A DNA stretch of 64,000 bases from Gracilariopsis chorda. Taxonomy: Eukaryota; Rhodophyta; Florideophyceae; Gracilariales; Gracilariaceae. Shown one piece after another: positions 53,920-64,000 of this stretch; position 1 is the first letter of the stretch; every line of letters starts with the position of its first letter. Both the position numbers and the translations under genes were made by a program. The stretch covers positions 108,595 to 172,594 of the forward strand of contig NBIV01000185.1 of the NCBI GenBank assembly GCA_003194525.1, read 5' to 3'. The notes under the pieces are model-generated. The model did no database searches and was not told where the DNA came from. It worked only from the letters and a program-made list of their open reading frames with translations.

Positions 53920-54615
53920 ATGTCGGCGGTCGCGTTCCTCAGTTCGAGCGTCGTGCGGCTGTGTTCTCAACAGGTAAAAAGTTCCGTCTGCCGCAGACAT
54001 CCACATTATCTTATGTCTGGAAAGGGATTCGGGACGAAACCGAAAAAGGAGAACAACCAACGTTCAAACAAGCAGCCGTCCACGAACTTTTCGACAGAAT
54101 CTCCCAAAGACTCTCCTCAAGACTCTCCCCAATCCTCTTCTCCGTCTCCAAATACCATACCGTTTACTCCTCGTGGACCGACTTTAAAGGGAGAATACGA
54201 GAGGCGAGGGCTTATCGAACCCTCCTCAAGCCCTGACGCAGGAACTCTTCCTGAGATAGTTGCCAATAGGATGCTACGTCGTATTCTTGGTTTTGGAGGA
54301 GTGCCATTTCTGGGTTTGTTCATGTTCTTTGGCGCGTATTTCCTTCTTAAGTATAAGTACGACATCACCGTTCTTCCAGTTGTTGTTGCGTATACGACCC
54401 TCGGCACCATAGCGTTCGCCACTTTCGGGATCACCTATGGCATATTCTCAAGCAGCTGGGACGAGGATATCGAAGGAAGCTTTTTAGGATGGGAAGAAGC
54501 CACCACGAATTTCATACGTGCGAAAGACGGGTTGTTCGGAGCACGTCAGCGAGAGTTAAAAGAGGAGGAGCTGGCAAGGATCGATGAACTGTCAGAAAAT
54601 GACTCTAAGAGTTAA
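53920..54615 (+). CDS. PAM68: PAM68-like plastid membrane protein
   Basis: 231 residues. Residues 1-50 are Ser/Arg/Lys-rich with Phe at position 6, fitting a plastid transit peptide. A Ser/Pro/Gln linker (50-85) precedes the conserved part: 'LPEIVANRMLRRILGFGGVPFLGLF' (110-134), two membrane spans (about 125-143 and 151-172), then 'GITYGIFSSSWDED...GSFLGWEEATTNF', the PAM68 signature 'YG..S.SWD....G..LG..E...N'. In plants and cyanobacteria PAM68 proteins assist photosystem II assembly in the thylakoid membrane. A charged C-terminal helix follows. Neighbour on the opposite strand is convergent, 125 bp away. The specific function is inferred from the family. Confidence 0.88.
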   Translation: MSAVAFLSSSVVRLCSQQVKSSVCRRHPHYLMSGKGFGTKPKKENNQRSNKQPSTNFSTESPKDSPQDSPQSSSPSPNTIPFTPRGPTLKGEYERRGLIEPSSSPDAGTLPEIVANRMLRRILGFGGVPFLGLFMFFGAYFLLKYKYDITVLPVVVAYTTLGTIAFATFGITYGIFSSSWDEDIEGSFLGWEEATTNFIRAKDGLFGARQRELKEEELARIDELSENDSKS

Positions 54616-54740
54616 ATGCACCAGAACTTGCTGAGACGAGGATCCAAAGAAGGATCCTTCTTCGTAAACGGGCTGAAGTAATCTGCGTTCTTATCGTGTT
54701 TGCATCTATACTATATAAAGCTAAACTACTGGTTCAACGG

Positions 54741-55991
54741 TTACGGATTTCGGCTCAAAACCCGTCCTTTGTGTAACGTTCTTCTTCGGTCAATGTACGC
54801 ATGAGAATCCACATACATCTCTGCCAAGGTGAGCTCTCTCTCATGTGCGGTGGAGTGCTTCATCAAATTGATGTACTGTCCTTGTGCATTTCCTGCTGCT
54901 TGGTTTTCTGCTACTTTGACGGGTTTTCTACAAGCGGGACAGGTTGCCTTCTCCTTCGTTCGAACATAAGCCTCGATGCAAAGCTTGTGGAAGTTTTTGC
55001 CACAAGCTCTGCAGAAAGTGGTGACATCCTCAGGGCGTGAGATATCAGCTCCTTTTAGGTCTTGAAAGCAAACAGGGCAATCTCCTTGGACGGGGTTTCT
55101 AGTCTCCTCGTTTCTGGTAGAGTGATATAGAGCTCGCACCCGCTCATCAGCTACAACAGATTCGTCACATTGGGGCATGTTTTCCAGTACTTGCTTCAGT
55201 TCGGACGGCAGCAGTCTTATTTGCCACCAAATGCTGTCATCTACGGCGATTCTAAACACGCGGTGGAAGAGGAATATGAGATGTTTGCAAGGACCTGGCT
55301 TTCCCCCCTGTTTTCGTTTGGTGAAATCAGGGCAGTTACATTTCGGCTCCAAGCACATATTAGCGTGGTAGATGTTTCCATTTGTACCCATGACGGCAAA
55401 TCGAATATTGTCACTTCCGATATGGTGCTGGTCGACAAGAAACAGTCGAAGATTAGACCTCTTCAAACGATCAAGGACGTTCTTTGAGGGCAGTGGCCGA
55501 AAGCGTTCACCTCTCACTTCGTTTGGAGCAGTTGGTTTTCTAGGGCGCTTGGTTGCCCTAGAAGAACTGGCGCGCATTGAGCGCTTTGAACCACATGGTG
55601 CTGTTTGGAGACTAGATTCGGTTTCCTCTGGAAAGGACACTCCCCTTGATCTTGATAAGGAACCGGGACACAGTTTCTCTGTTCCAACTGAGAGAGGCCG
55701 GTCTAAGTCCAGAATGTCACCTGAATCATTGACTTCTAAGCCATTTAGTGTTTGCTCCGCATCTCCCGAATCCACGCGTCCTTTCTGCGATCTTTCCTGA
55801 GTCCTTTTGGTTTTTGTTCGAAGTGATACAGTGGTGGTAAGAGAGGGGGCCACGCTCTTGAGAAATACATTCGTGAGAAGCACGCGGCGTTGGTCTGTCA
55901 GATTGACGTTGGGTGACGGACGTCCTTTTTGAGCATCCCGTTTGTGCAGTGCCAGAAGAATTGTGTGCATGGTTTCGAGAGACGCTTCCAT
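54741..55991 (-). CDS. SWIM and RING finger protein, ZSWIM2-like E3 ligase candidate
   Basis: 416 residues from the ATG at 55991-55989; the frame extends ten codons further to a GTG, not needed. The N-terminal 150 residues are Ser/Thr-rich and basic, with a possible nuclear signal near 'ATKRPRKP'. SWIM finger: C218-x-C220-x14-C235-x-H237 ('CNCPDFTKRKQ...CKH'). RING finger: from C305 ('CPVC') through 'CRACGKNFHKLCI' to 'CPACR' (about 352), with the usual alternation of Cys and His. The SWIM-then-RING order is that of ZSWIM2/MEX, a ubiquitin ligase; plant and algal homologues exist. It probably transfers ubiquitin to unknown targets. Convergent with the PAM68-like gene. Confidence 0.88.
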   Translation of the reverse strand: MEASLETMHTILLALHKRDAQKGRPSPNVNLTDQRRVLLTNVFLKSVAPSLTTTVSLRTKTKRTQERSQKGRVDSGDAEQTLNGLEVNDSGDILDLDRPLSVGTEKLCPGSLSRSRGVSFPEETESSLQTAPCGSKRSMRASSSRATKRPRKPTAPNEVRGERFRPLPSKNVLDRLKRSNLRLFLVDQHHIGSDNIRFAVMGTNGNIYHANMCLEPKCNCPDFTKRKQGGKPGPCKHLIFLFHRVFRIAVDDSIWWQIRLLPSELKQVLENMPQCDESVVADERVRALYHSTRNEETRNPVQGDCPVCFQDLKGADISRPEDVTTFCRACGKNFHKLCIEAYVRTKEKATCPACRKPVKVAENQAAGNAQGQYINLMKHSTAHERELTLAEMYVDSHAYIDRRRTLHKGRVLSRNP

Positions 55992-56561
55992 TGTCACAGA
56001 GCAATGGTCTATATCTTCCACAGCTCCTATTCAGAGTACCGCGTAACACTGATGGCAGGAAGCATGAAACAGATGGCGTTGACGAAAAGAATGGCGCGGA
56101 AAGGCCATGGTCGTAGGTGCGACCTTGTCCTGAAAAAAAAAGCTCGTTCTGCATGTCAGTTTGTTAAATTTGAATAATTCTCGCGTAGAGCTTGCCTTTT
56201 CTCCGAAGACCTTGCGAAGGCCCATCCCGTTCGGAGTCGAAGGCTGGCAGAGAGCCTGAGCAGAGATCTAGAGTTCGCGATCTCCATTTACAAGGTAAAG
56301 GGTTAGGAAGGCTAGCCTTTTACCTCTGGTATCCTTACATCCCCCAATCCGTATTGGTCGCACACACTCTTCGCTAGGACTCATGATACTGCCTCCTTGA
56401 CAAACCCTCATGATATTAAGTTTCGAAGTCTCCAACACGAAGATCACCTAAGTTTCAAGAAGGCTGAACCCAGGATTATCATCAAGCAGAGAAGTGCTAC
56501 GAAGCATACAGTTCAATTCTTCGGTTTTGCCTCATGCTGAAGACTCTCTGGTGCTGATGCG
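55992..56561. other. Divergent intergenic region
   Basis: Between the SWIM-RING gene (minus) and CSN4 (plus). Overlapping short frames only. No intron or RNA gene recognised. Confidence 0.4.
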
Positions 56562-57866
56562 ATGGAATCAAACGCAATGGATACCCCGGAAATCACGCCA
56601 TCAACAGACGTTGAAGCACTGCGCACGGAAAACGTAACAATGACCCATCCCGACATACAGCAACAGCAAGAAGTTTATTACAAACACCTTTGCAGTCTTG
56701 CCGATCCCCCAAGAGCATCTTCATACACTCCGTTTCTCCAGAAAGCTATCGCAACTCATGACATCCCACGAATTACAGCCCTTGCCACTTTTCTATACTC
56801 CCCAACACTCCCTCTTCCGACTGCACGTTCTGTGTACTCTGCCTTGGCAAACGCAATACTGAACCTGCCTTCCGAACAGTTTGATCAGGGCGTATCCGCT
56901 CTTTTGACAGTCCACAATTCTGTTGCCCGTGCTTTTGCTTACGAATCAGCGCTACTTCCACTTCGTGAACGGCTTTCGGCCGAGTATGAGGCACGAGGAC
57001 TGTTTGTCCGCGCCGCAGTGGTATTAGTATCCGTTCCCACCGAAACGCGACAGAGTCTTCCAGAGTCTTCGCTACTTCGCTTCAACCTAAGAGTCGCGCG
57101 CCTTTTCGCTGCGGCAGGTGAAACGACTTGTGCTGAACGATTCCTGAGTCGTGCGGCTTCACAGCTTCCTACTTGTACAGATGAACCTCTAATGCTTCAG
57201 CATCGCGCTATTCATGCGCGCCTGTTAGATGCCAAAGGTCGTTTTGTGGATGCTTCCATCAAGTACTACTCTCTATCTCAGGTTGCGGAGTCTGCTCAGT
57301 ATCTGGATGTCATGGCGGATGCATCGCCTGCACTTGTAAGCGCGGTGACATGTGCTATCTTGGCGCCGGCCGGCCCTCGCCGTTCAAGAATGCTTGCAGT
57401 CCTGTACAACGATGAGCGTTCTCGGACTCTTGATCTCTTTCCTCTGTTGGAAAGTATTCATATGGGTAGATTGCTGCGACAGGAGCAACTTGAGAAATTT
57501 AGACCAACTTTACAACCTCACCAGGTGATGCGGTTGGCAGATGGTGATACAGTGCTTGATCGCGCAGTCATGGAACACAACATGCTAGCTACCAGTCGTC
57601 TATATGAGAGCATCGGTTTTAAGGAGCTCGGGGAACTTCTTGGAGTTAGTGCTACGAAAGCGGAAACAACGGCTGCAGACATGATCTATGAGGATCGGAT
57701 GAAAGCAACCATCGACCAAGTGGAAGGACGGCTTCAGTTTGCTTCGACGTCTAGCTTAATTGAGCGATGGGACGCGCATATAGCCTCGCTTTGCACTGCA
57801 GTTGATGACTGTGTCGAAGCAATAGTGAATAACTTTCCTCAATTCACTAATCACTTGGAAACTTAG
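56562..57866 (+). CDS. CSN4: COP9 signalosome complex subunit 4
   Basis: 434 residues, near the usual length (about 400). N-terminal helical TPR-like repeats lead to a C-terminal PCI/winged-helix domain (about 300-420). Diagnostic segment: 'LQPHQVMRLADGDTVLDRAVMEHNMLATSRLYESIGFKELGELLGV' followed by 'AETTAADMIYEDRMKATIDQVEGRLQF', which matches CSN4 ('TILDRAV.EHNLL..SKLY.NI.F.ELG.LL') better than proteasome lid Rpn5. The COP9 signalosome removes Nedd8 from cullins and so controls SCF-type ubiquitin ligases. A second ATG at residue 6 could also serve. No intron. Confidence 0.93.
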   Translation: MESNAMDTPEITPSTDVEALRTENVTMTHPDIQQQQEVYYKHLCSLADPPRASSYTPFLQKAIATHDIPRITALATFLYSPTLPLPTARSVYSALANAILNLPSEQFDQGVSALLTVHNSVARAFAYESALLPLRERLSAEYEARGLFVRAAVVLVSVPTETRQSLPESSLLRFNLRVARLFAAAGETTCAERFLSRAASQLPTCTDEPLMLQHRAIHARLLDAKGRFVDASIKYYSLSQVAESAQYLDVMADASPALVSAVTCAILAPAGPRRSRMLAVLYNDERSRTLDLFPLLESIHMGRLLRQEQLEKFRPTLQPHQVMRLADGDTVLDRAVMEHNMLATSRLYESIGFKELGELLGVSATKAETTAADMIYEDRMKATIDQVEGRLQFASTSSLIERWDAHIASLCTAVDDCVEAIVNNFPQFTNHLET

Positions 57867-59319
57867 ACTTGGGCGTTGCTACCGTTTGTTTTTGTTTTGG
57901 GGAGTTGAATTGCTTGATGTTTTGTTTCTCGCCCTGGCGCCCTTATTGGCATGCGTCGCGGGAGAAGAAAGTTGAAGTGGAAGAAATCCATAGCTAGACG
58001 TGACGAACTGAGAAACAGAAGGTGTCACTTGCAGAAAGAATTACGTATGCTATCGTAGTTTAGATTTCTTGGTTAAAGTCAAACTGGGACTAGACCCAGT
58101 TTACGCAGTGGAAAGAAGTTACGGCTCTTAGGCCGCAGAAATTGGTGTATTAAAGAGGGATGCACTAACGGAAGCACCAGATACATGCAGAGTATTGAAC
58201 TATTTGGTGTCAAAGGTCACGTGTAGGAAGCACTTCATGAAGAATCTTAGCCCTGGACGTTGCTGGAAAACGAATGAAGAGGGCATGTTTTTAGGTTGCA
58301 TTCGTTCAATAAGAATTTCCGCGTGTCGGTAGGGTTCCAGTATTAACTGGCTGTGAAGACATGGTCCTGCCATGATGCTCATCTCTGTACATTGAAGCGC
58401 GCGTCAGAGTCGACGATGTGCCGCGCCGCCCGATGAAGTGCATGGCCGAGTTATTGCATGAGAACATGCGACATCTACCCCAATACTTCGATTACGCATA
58501 GAAATCAAAGAGCTGAGATATCCGGTCCGGATCTGGATAGTTCAAGAGAGAGAGAGAGAGAGACGTTTCAATCCAAGAAGACGCACCACTCTGCGAACTA
58601 CGTCAAGATTAACACAAGCCTTAGCCTTGAAGGCCAAAAGATTAGCGGACTGCTACCCCTGTAGCTACAGTGCGCGAAATATCTATACGACACCCCCCTA
58701 AAATGACAACAATGAGCTTTCTGTAAACATTACAAGCTTGAAACTTTGTCCAGTTCCTCTACATCTGGAATCAAATAAATGGACACACTTTCAAATAAAA
58801 CAGGCAAACACAAACTTACTTTACTTTAAAAAGGCTACCTGAGACAGCGCAATCCCTATACGACAGGTGTGCACGTAGCAACGTTTCGAACATCAAGGAA
58901 CAAATCTAGTGTCTATCCGACCGCTGACCTCATATGAGGTCAAAACAATCAACTTAACCTTTAATTTTAGTTATTTTGATCGGGTTTTTTTCGCCGTTTG
59001 TAGTCTGTATAAGTTATGCAACTTGTTTTTGTATTGCAAAAATTCTGAGCTTCTGTTGTTTATGCTAGGTGAGAAGCCGAAACATAAGACAAGCAGATGG
59101 TTTAATAGAGATTTGCTCGTAAAATGTGTCTAATTTACTACAAAGCTTTAGAAAACCGGCTTTTTTGATATCAAAAACGTACTTTTGATTCAAAAACACC
59201 GTTTTTGATGCGTTTATGAAAGGTTCGAAACCTTCAAAAAATAATCATTTGGCAACATTTCATCCGGGCGGATAGACACTAGTAGTCTGTTTTCATTCCC
59301 TGTCTCTCTAAGACAGTAG
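57867..59319. other. Intergenic region before gypsy copy 2
   Basis: No supported gene. An (AG)n run lies at 58545-58563. At 59160-59220 the phrase TTTTTGAT recurs four times on alternating strands, including the perfect palindrome TTTTTGATATCAAAAA (59162-59177). The remaining ORFs are short and without motifs. Confidence 0.45.
58545..58563. repeat. (AG)n microsatellite
   Basis: Uninterrupted AG dinucleotides, about nine to ten units. Confidence 0.9.
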
Positions 59320-60378
59320 TGTGGGCGCCATCAAGAGACGGTGACGCAGGGGGCCAAAACGTTGTAATAATAAAAGCCAAAAGGGTGCTCTTCGTAGCTA
59401 AAAGCCCCAAAACAAGTTGAAAACAGTGGGATCAAAAGAACTAAACCCACTCGATGAAATAAAACAACACTAGGGAGAGCAAGAGGCTCAATCCCTAAAT
59501 AAAACTTCTTAACTTCTTTGTTGAAACGGCGCGCAACCCAAGAATTATGTCAAGGATCACTAAGGGTCAGACCCTCGGCTTCCGGTCAGACACTCCGGAT
59601 GTGAAGTGGATTCTGCAGCCTACCTACCTCTGCACTAACCAGAAGCAGGCGCATACAATCCTTACAGGGCTTCCCGAGGAGAGCTACTAACAGCGGGATA
59701 TGCTTTCACTCTATACCCAAGCTGGCCCTTTGCAGGAAAGGTTGCACGGCACGTCGCCTGCGGATAGCTTCCCGTCAAGTACTTCCGTCCGGAAATCACC
59801 AGGTCTTTCGACCGACACCGTTATCCGAGCAAAGCTCCGGTGGGGCTCACAGACGACAGAAACACCTTTGGTACACACTACCCGTCTCCCGTCCACGCCT
59901 AAGGCGCTTCAACCGGTCTTAGCGACGGTACTTCCCCACCCTATTGGACAACTAGCGGCATACGCCTCACTAGAAGCCCTTTATCCAGTGGCGAACGCCT
60001 CACTGGTTGTTGATGATAGTTGAAGTGGCTGAAGGTTGATAGGGGGTGGGGCTTAGATGTTGGTTGATTGTTGAGGTGAGTTCAGACCGAAGTCCGAAGC
60101 TCAGAACCTCTTTTTATAGTGTTTAGAGGCACTAAAAACGAGCCAAATACGCATTTCTACTTGCTAGTTACTCATGTGTGCGTCTAGGTTACTCCATTGG
60201 CTTCTAGAGACCTCTGGAGCTGCACACTAACCAATAATAAAGCGACAATTCGCGCCAGCATCACTAAAATACTGTAGTCTTTGCTGGGCCAACAAAGCGT
60301 GCTGCTAGACACTACTGGAACATTCTACACGTGTGTTCCAGCAATGTCTGGCACATTCCGCAACATTCGCGACCGACA
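59320..60378 (-). repeat. 3' LTR of gypsy copy 2
   Basis: 1,059 bp, matching the 1,030-bp LTRs but with a 33-bp insertion at 59972-60004 whose end repeats CGCCTCACT from just before it, and a short deletion near 60301. A TATA-like box is at about 60108-60119 on the minus strand. Confidence 0.92.
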
Positions 60379-60422
60379 CAACCCCAACCTCAAGGGTTGC
60401 CACGCCGCGGCAACCTGAAAAC

Positions 60423-63400
60423 CTAACCTTCCATCGGGCGCGCAATATACTTCTTCAAACGACGGGCGTGTATTCCATGGCGAGTGTACCGGTTGTGTGG
60501 AGAAACCAACGTGTACCTTGGATGGTGAGCCCTCACCACACGACATGGGCCAAAGTACTTAGAGGAAAAAGCAGGCCATTTCACGGTAGTGTTCAGGGCC
60601 TTTCCACGAGCCACAAGGACCAGATCACCGACTTCAAACTTCGTAATGGAGACTGCATCGACTTCCTTCAAAGGCCTCAGAGCAGAACGTTTAGCTCTAT
60701 GATTCCTTGATGCGAGCAGCTCCACTGAGCGGAACCGGTCGGAGGAGTCCCCAACTCGTGCCACGACACCACCTTCATCGGAGGTCATACGTGGTTTCAC
60801 GCCGTAAAGCAACTCGAACGGAGAGACCCCACTGGCAAGATGTCTGCGCCGGTATCCGTACAGAACTGAAGGCAGGTGTTCGTCCCAACTTGAACGATTA
60901 TCCAGAGCTTTCTTTCCTATTGCTCTTTTCAGAGTACCAACCATCCTTTCAGCTCGGCCATTGGACATGGGGGCGTACGCCAAGACCGTTTTCCATTTGA
61001 TACCATGGTCCTCCATGAATGAGACGAGTGACTTAGAAGTGAAGCATGTAGCATTGTCCGACACCACGATACGAGGGAAACCAAACACGGCAATGATCTC
61101 TTTTCTCACGAAGTCTATGACCTCCTGTGACGTAGACCATTTTGTCGCTACGGCAAGTGGCCAACCAGTCAAATGCTCAACACAAACCAGAATGAAACGG
61201 TTTCCGGATTCGGTAGTCGGAAGAGGACCTGCAAAATCAATCGAGAAGACGTCAAAGAGAGAGGAAATGGGAGTCCGAAGGTTGCTGTAATACCTTGGTA
61301 GTGGTGCGAGTCTCTGGCATTCGTCACAACTCTTGACGTAGTTGCCGATATCTTCATGCATAGTGGGCCACCAGTATCTCTCAGTGATGAACTTCCTTGT
61401 AGTCTTCAAATCCCAGTGTCCAATCTCATCATGAAATGACTTGATAATGATCTGTCGCCGACCAATAACAGGAACAACTCGCAGTGCGTTTGGCATCCTT
61501 CTGAACAATTTTCCTTCCCAGACCAGGAATTTCTTCGCATTTCGTCGGATTGCTTGGCGGAGACGTGCATCAGTCTCATCTGTAGGCAGACCACACAAGA
61601 AGCGCGCAATGTTTGCGTAGTATGGTTCAAGACCGGAGAAGTCGTCAGGCTCAACAGCCATACAAGCAAGGTCGCCTTCATCTTCTAACGGCTCGACCTC
61701 GTCTCCGTGAACTATCCTTGACAGATAATCTGCTGCGCCATTCTCCTTGCCTGCGCGATACACTATTTCAAAGTCATACTCGGCCAGAAAGTCTAGCCAA
61801 CGAGCTAAGCGTCCATGTATATCGCGCTTCTGAAATGCATATCGTAAAGCCATATGGTCCGTGATTACCTTGAATGGAACAGACGAGAGTAGATACAATC
61901 TGAACTTCTTGAGAGCAAAGATAACTGCCAATGCTTCTCTTTCACATGCCGAGTAGTTCTTTTCCGCAGCGGTCATAGTACGACTGGCAAACTGCAGAGG
62001 ATGTATCTTCCCATCTTCCTTTTTCTGAGAGAGAACTGCGCCGAGTGAAACACTAGAGGCGTCCATTTCCACAATGAAAGGCTGCTCGAAGTTTGGAAAT
62101 GAAAGTACCGGAGGCTCAGTCATCTTTTTCTTCAGACCGTGGAAAGCTTCTAGCATCTCTCTGGTCCAACGCAGCTTCTTATTCCCAGAGGTAGCACTGT
62201 GAAGCACGGCGGAGGTCTCAGCAAAGTTTCTGATGAACCTTCGATAGTATCCGGCTAGTCCCAGAAAAGATCGTAGTTCCGTAGTGGTGGCAGGAATTGG
62301 GGCATCCTGGATCTTAGCAATCTTCTCCTGGTCCACGTGCACTCCATCTCCGTTGATTACATGGCCTAGAAGAGACACCTCCGATAGTGCAAAGAAACAT
62401 TTGGACAGTTTGAGCTTCAATCCATGCTTCGCAATCCGACCAATCACAGCCTTCAAGTGAATCACGTGCTCTCTGAGGCTTCTTGAGAATATGACAACGT
62501 CATCAATGTAAACCCGAACGAATGGAAGTCCTCTTAGCACATGATCCATCATCCGTTGAAAGGTGGAAGGCGCATTCATGAGACCAAATGGCATGACTTC
62601 GAACATGAAAGTTCCGTATCTGCACACAAAGGTCGTCATCTCTTCGCAATCCTCAGACATCTTGACTTGCCAGTATCCAGAGAACAGGTCGAGCGTAGTG
62701 AAGACACAGCAACCTCCAAGTTCGTCAAAGATCTCTTCCATGCGTGGCAAAGGCCAGCGGTCAGCTTTCATGACTCTGTTCAGCTCTCTGTAATCAACAC
62801 AAAACCTTGCGCTTCCATCTTTCTTCGAGGCAATGACAATTGGAAACGACCAAGCAGAGGCTGAAGGGGTAATGATACCAGCTTCGAGAAGAAGATCAAT
62901 CTCCTTGCGTACGAACTCGTTGTGCTTCGGCGACATCCTCCTGGCTCTGAAGTAGATTGGTTTGTCAACTGTCAACTCGAAAGAGTGAGAAAACAGGCAC
63001 ATCGGCTGGGCGTAAGTCTTTCAATGACCAAGCGATTACATTCGAGTCCTTCAGACAAGAAACCAAGTCGTCTCTTTCATTCTCTGAAATGTGCGAGAGT
63101 TTTGAAAAGAGTAACTTCTCGTGCTGCTCATCGGTAGTGATGTCCAATTTCGGGATCATTTCGGGAGTCTCGCCATGGTTCTTTTCTGTTAGAGCAACCA
63201 CGAGTTGTTCGTCATTTTCAGAAGCAGTATCAGAGTCAATAGCGGCGTCAGAATCTGAAGTGAAGTCGTCGCTATCCGTCTGGAAACCCTCTTCGTCTGA
63301 AATCTCGACGCGAGCATAGTCAAAGCCAAGTGTTACTCTCTTTCCATCAATATTCATCTTCACGTGCTGATTTCCGAGGTCAAGGCAGGCTTGTAACGAT

Positions 63401-64000
63401 TCAAGTGTTGGACAACCCACAATGATGTCGAATGGCGGACAATCAATAACAAGAAAGTCTAATGGAACGGAGACGCCCCTGAAGGATATAGGGATATCGT
63501 ATAGTATTCCTCTGCACACGGCGCTCTGTCCATTGGCAACAGTTATCTTCTTCGTCGTATGCTTGGGTTCCAGTGCTAGCCTGTCACACAGCTTGGTTGA
63601 CATAAGGTTTGGAACAGCTCCAGAGTCGAGCAAAGCTTCAGTCTCAGTCCCATATATCATAACGGGGACCGCCTTAAGACGTCTAGGCTGCTTACCGACT
63701 GGCCCAACAAAAGGGCGTCGAACATTGCTTTTGCGACCGATGAGCTTACGAATCTCTTTCTTCGCATCATCTGCGTCTCCTCTGATAAGTTGTCCAAAGG
63801 TTAGTCCGGAAGAGGCATTCGCGAGCTCAGTGAGAACGTTATATTTGCTTGCATGGTCTTGAAGACTCTGTTTCTTCGACTTCCTCTGTTTCGGCTTCTT
63901 GACTTCTGTTCATGAACCTTAGGTCTCCGAAACTCTCTCTTCGTATCTTGTTGGATTGAGCAAAAGCAGGATGGGTGCACCACCGTCTGAACGGCGCTGT
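60423..64000 (-). pseudogene. gag-pol of gypsy copy 2, frameshifted and partial
   Basis: 60423-63002 is one open frame covering RT (with the family's normal VDYR and YIDD), RNase H and integrase, and ending 'RRLKKYIARPMEG' with the authentic stop that copy 1 lacks. An extra A in the run at 62990-62993 breaks it from the protease part (63660-62965, with LLDSGAVPNLMS). A missing T near 63905 breaks that again from gag. The first residues of gag lie outside the window. Copies 1 and 2 carry different lesions, so they arose from a shared functional source. The missense and stop in copy 1 are absent here. Confidence 0.92.

Larger units (their letters stand above)
59320..64000 (-). mobile_element. 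Ty3/gypsy LTR retrotransposon, copy 2 (cut by window end)
   Basis: Same family and orientation as 2745-9420; protein identity is above 95% by eye. Only the 3' LTR and most of the internal region are inside the window; the 5' LTR and the other target duplication lie beyond 64000. Flank before the LTR: AGTAG (59315-59319). Two single-base frameshifts disable it. Confidence 0.93.

Noticed and set aside
1-64000. CRISPR array, rRNA operon, prokaryotic operons or organellar DNA
   Set aside because: No regularly spaced repeat-spacer array, no rRNA sequence, no Shine-Dalgarno-linked gene strings; gene content is nuclear eukaryotic.

Overview
The window looks like nuclear DNA of a photosynthetic eukaryote with compact, apparently intron-poor genes in transposon-rich sequence. 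A red alga is my best guess. The clues are a PAM68-type plastid protein, a full-length CSN4, two plastid-directed proteins with a Phe close to the N-terminus (MALAF..., MSAVAF..., a reported feature of red algal and glaucophyte transit peptides), no visible introns in any housekeeping gene, and abundant LTR elements. The taxonomic call is inference.

Layout. 1-2.7 kb: no firm gene, one transposase-like fragment. 2.7-9.4 kb: Ty3/gypsy element (minus strand) with two 1,030-bp LTRs and one gag-pol frame. 9.4-12.8 kb: mostly unassigned, with a 68-bp tandem repeat. 12.8-13.9 kb: diverged solo LTR of the same gypsy family, opposite orientation. 14.5-18.8 kb: wreck of a Helitron (Rep then Pif1-type helicase). 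19.0-26.2 kb: decayed Ty1/copia element with very short hairpin-filled LTRs, an exact GCCAG target duplication and a stem-loop-dense 3' non-coding region. 26.6-29.1 kb: PIF/Harbinger relic (Myb-like gene and DDE transposase, convergent). 33.1-35.4 kb: a 786-residue low-complexity protein. 35.9-48.1 kb: long inverted repeats (about 1.2-1.3 kb per arm) enclosing a nest of Sel1-repeat genes and pseudogenes.

48.4-57.9 kb is the conventional gene island. It holds acetylornithine aminotransferase, divergent from CCA-adding tRNA nucleotidyltransferase across 263 bp, then a PAM68-like plastid protein, a SWIM+RING protein and COP9 signalosome subunit 4. 59.3 kb to the end is a second copy of the gypsy element, cut by the window edge and broken by two single-base frameshifts.

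The housekeeping genes act in separate processes (arginine synthesis, tRNA maturation, photosystem assembly, ubiquitin-linked regulation) and share no operon-like logic. Most of the unusual structure lies in two places: the Sel1 nest inside its inverted repeat, where a core of about 500 bp is nearly identical while the rest of the arms has diverged, and the copia element, whose LTRs and 3' region are packed with perfect hairpins. All comparisons here were made by eye.
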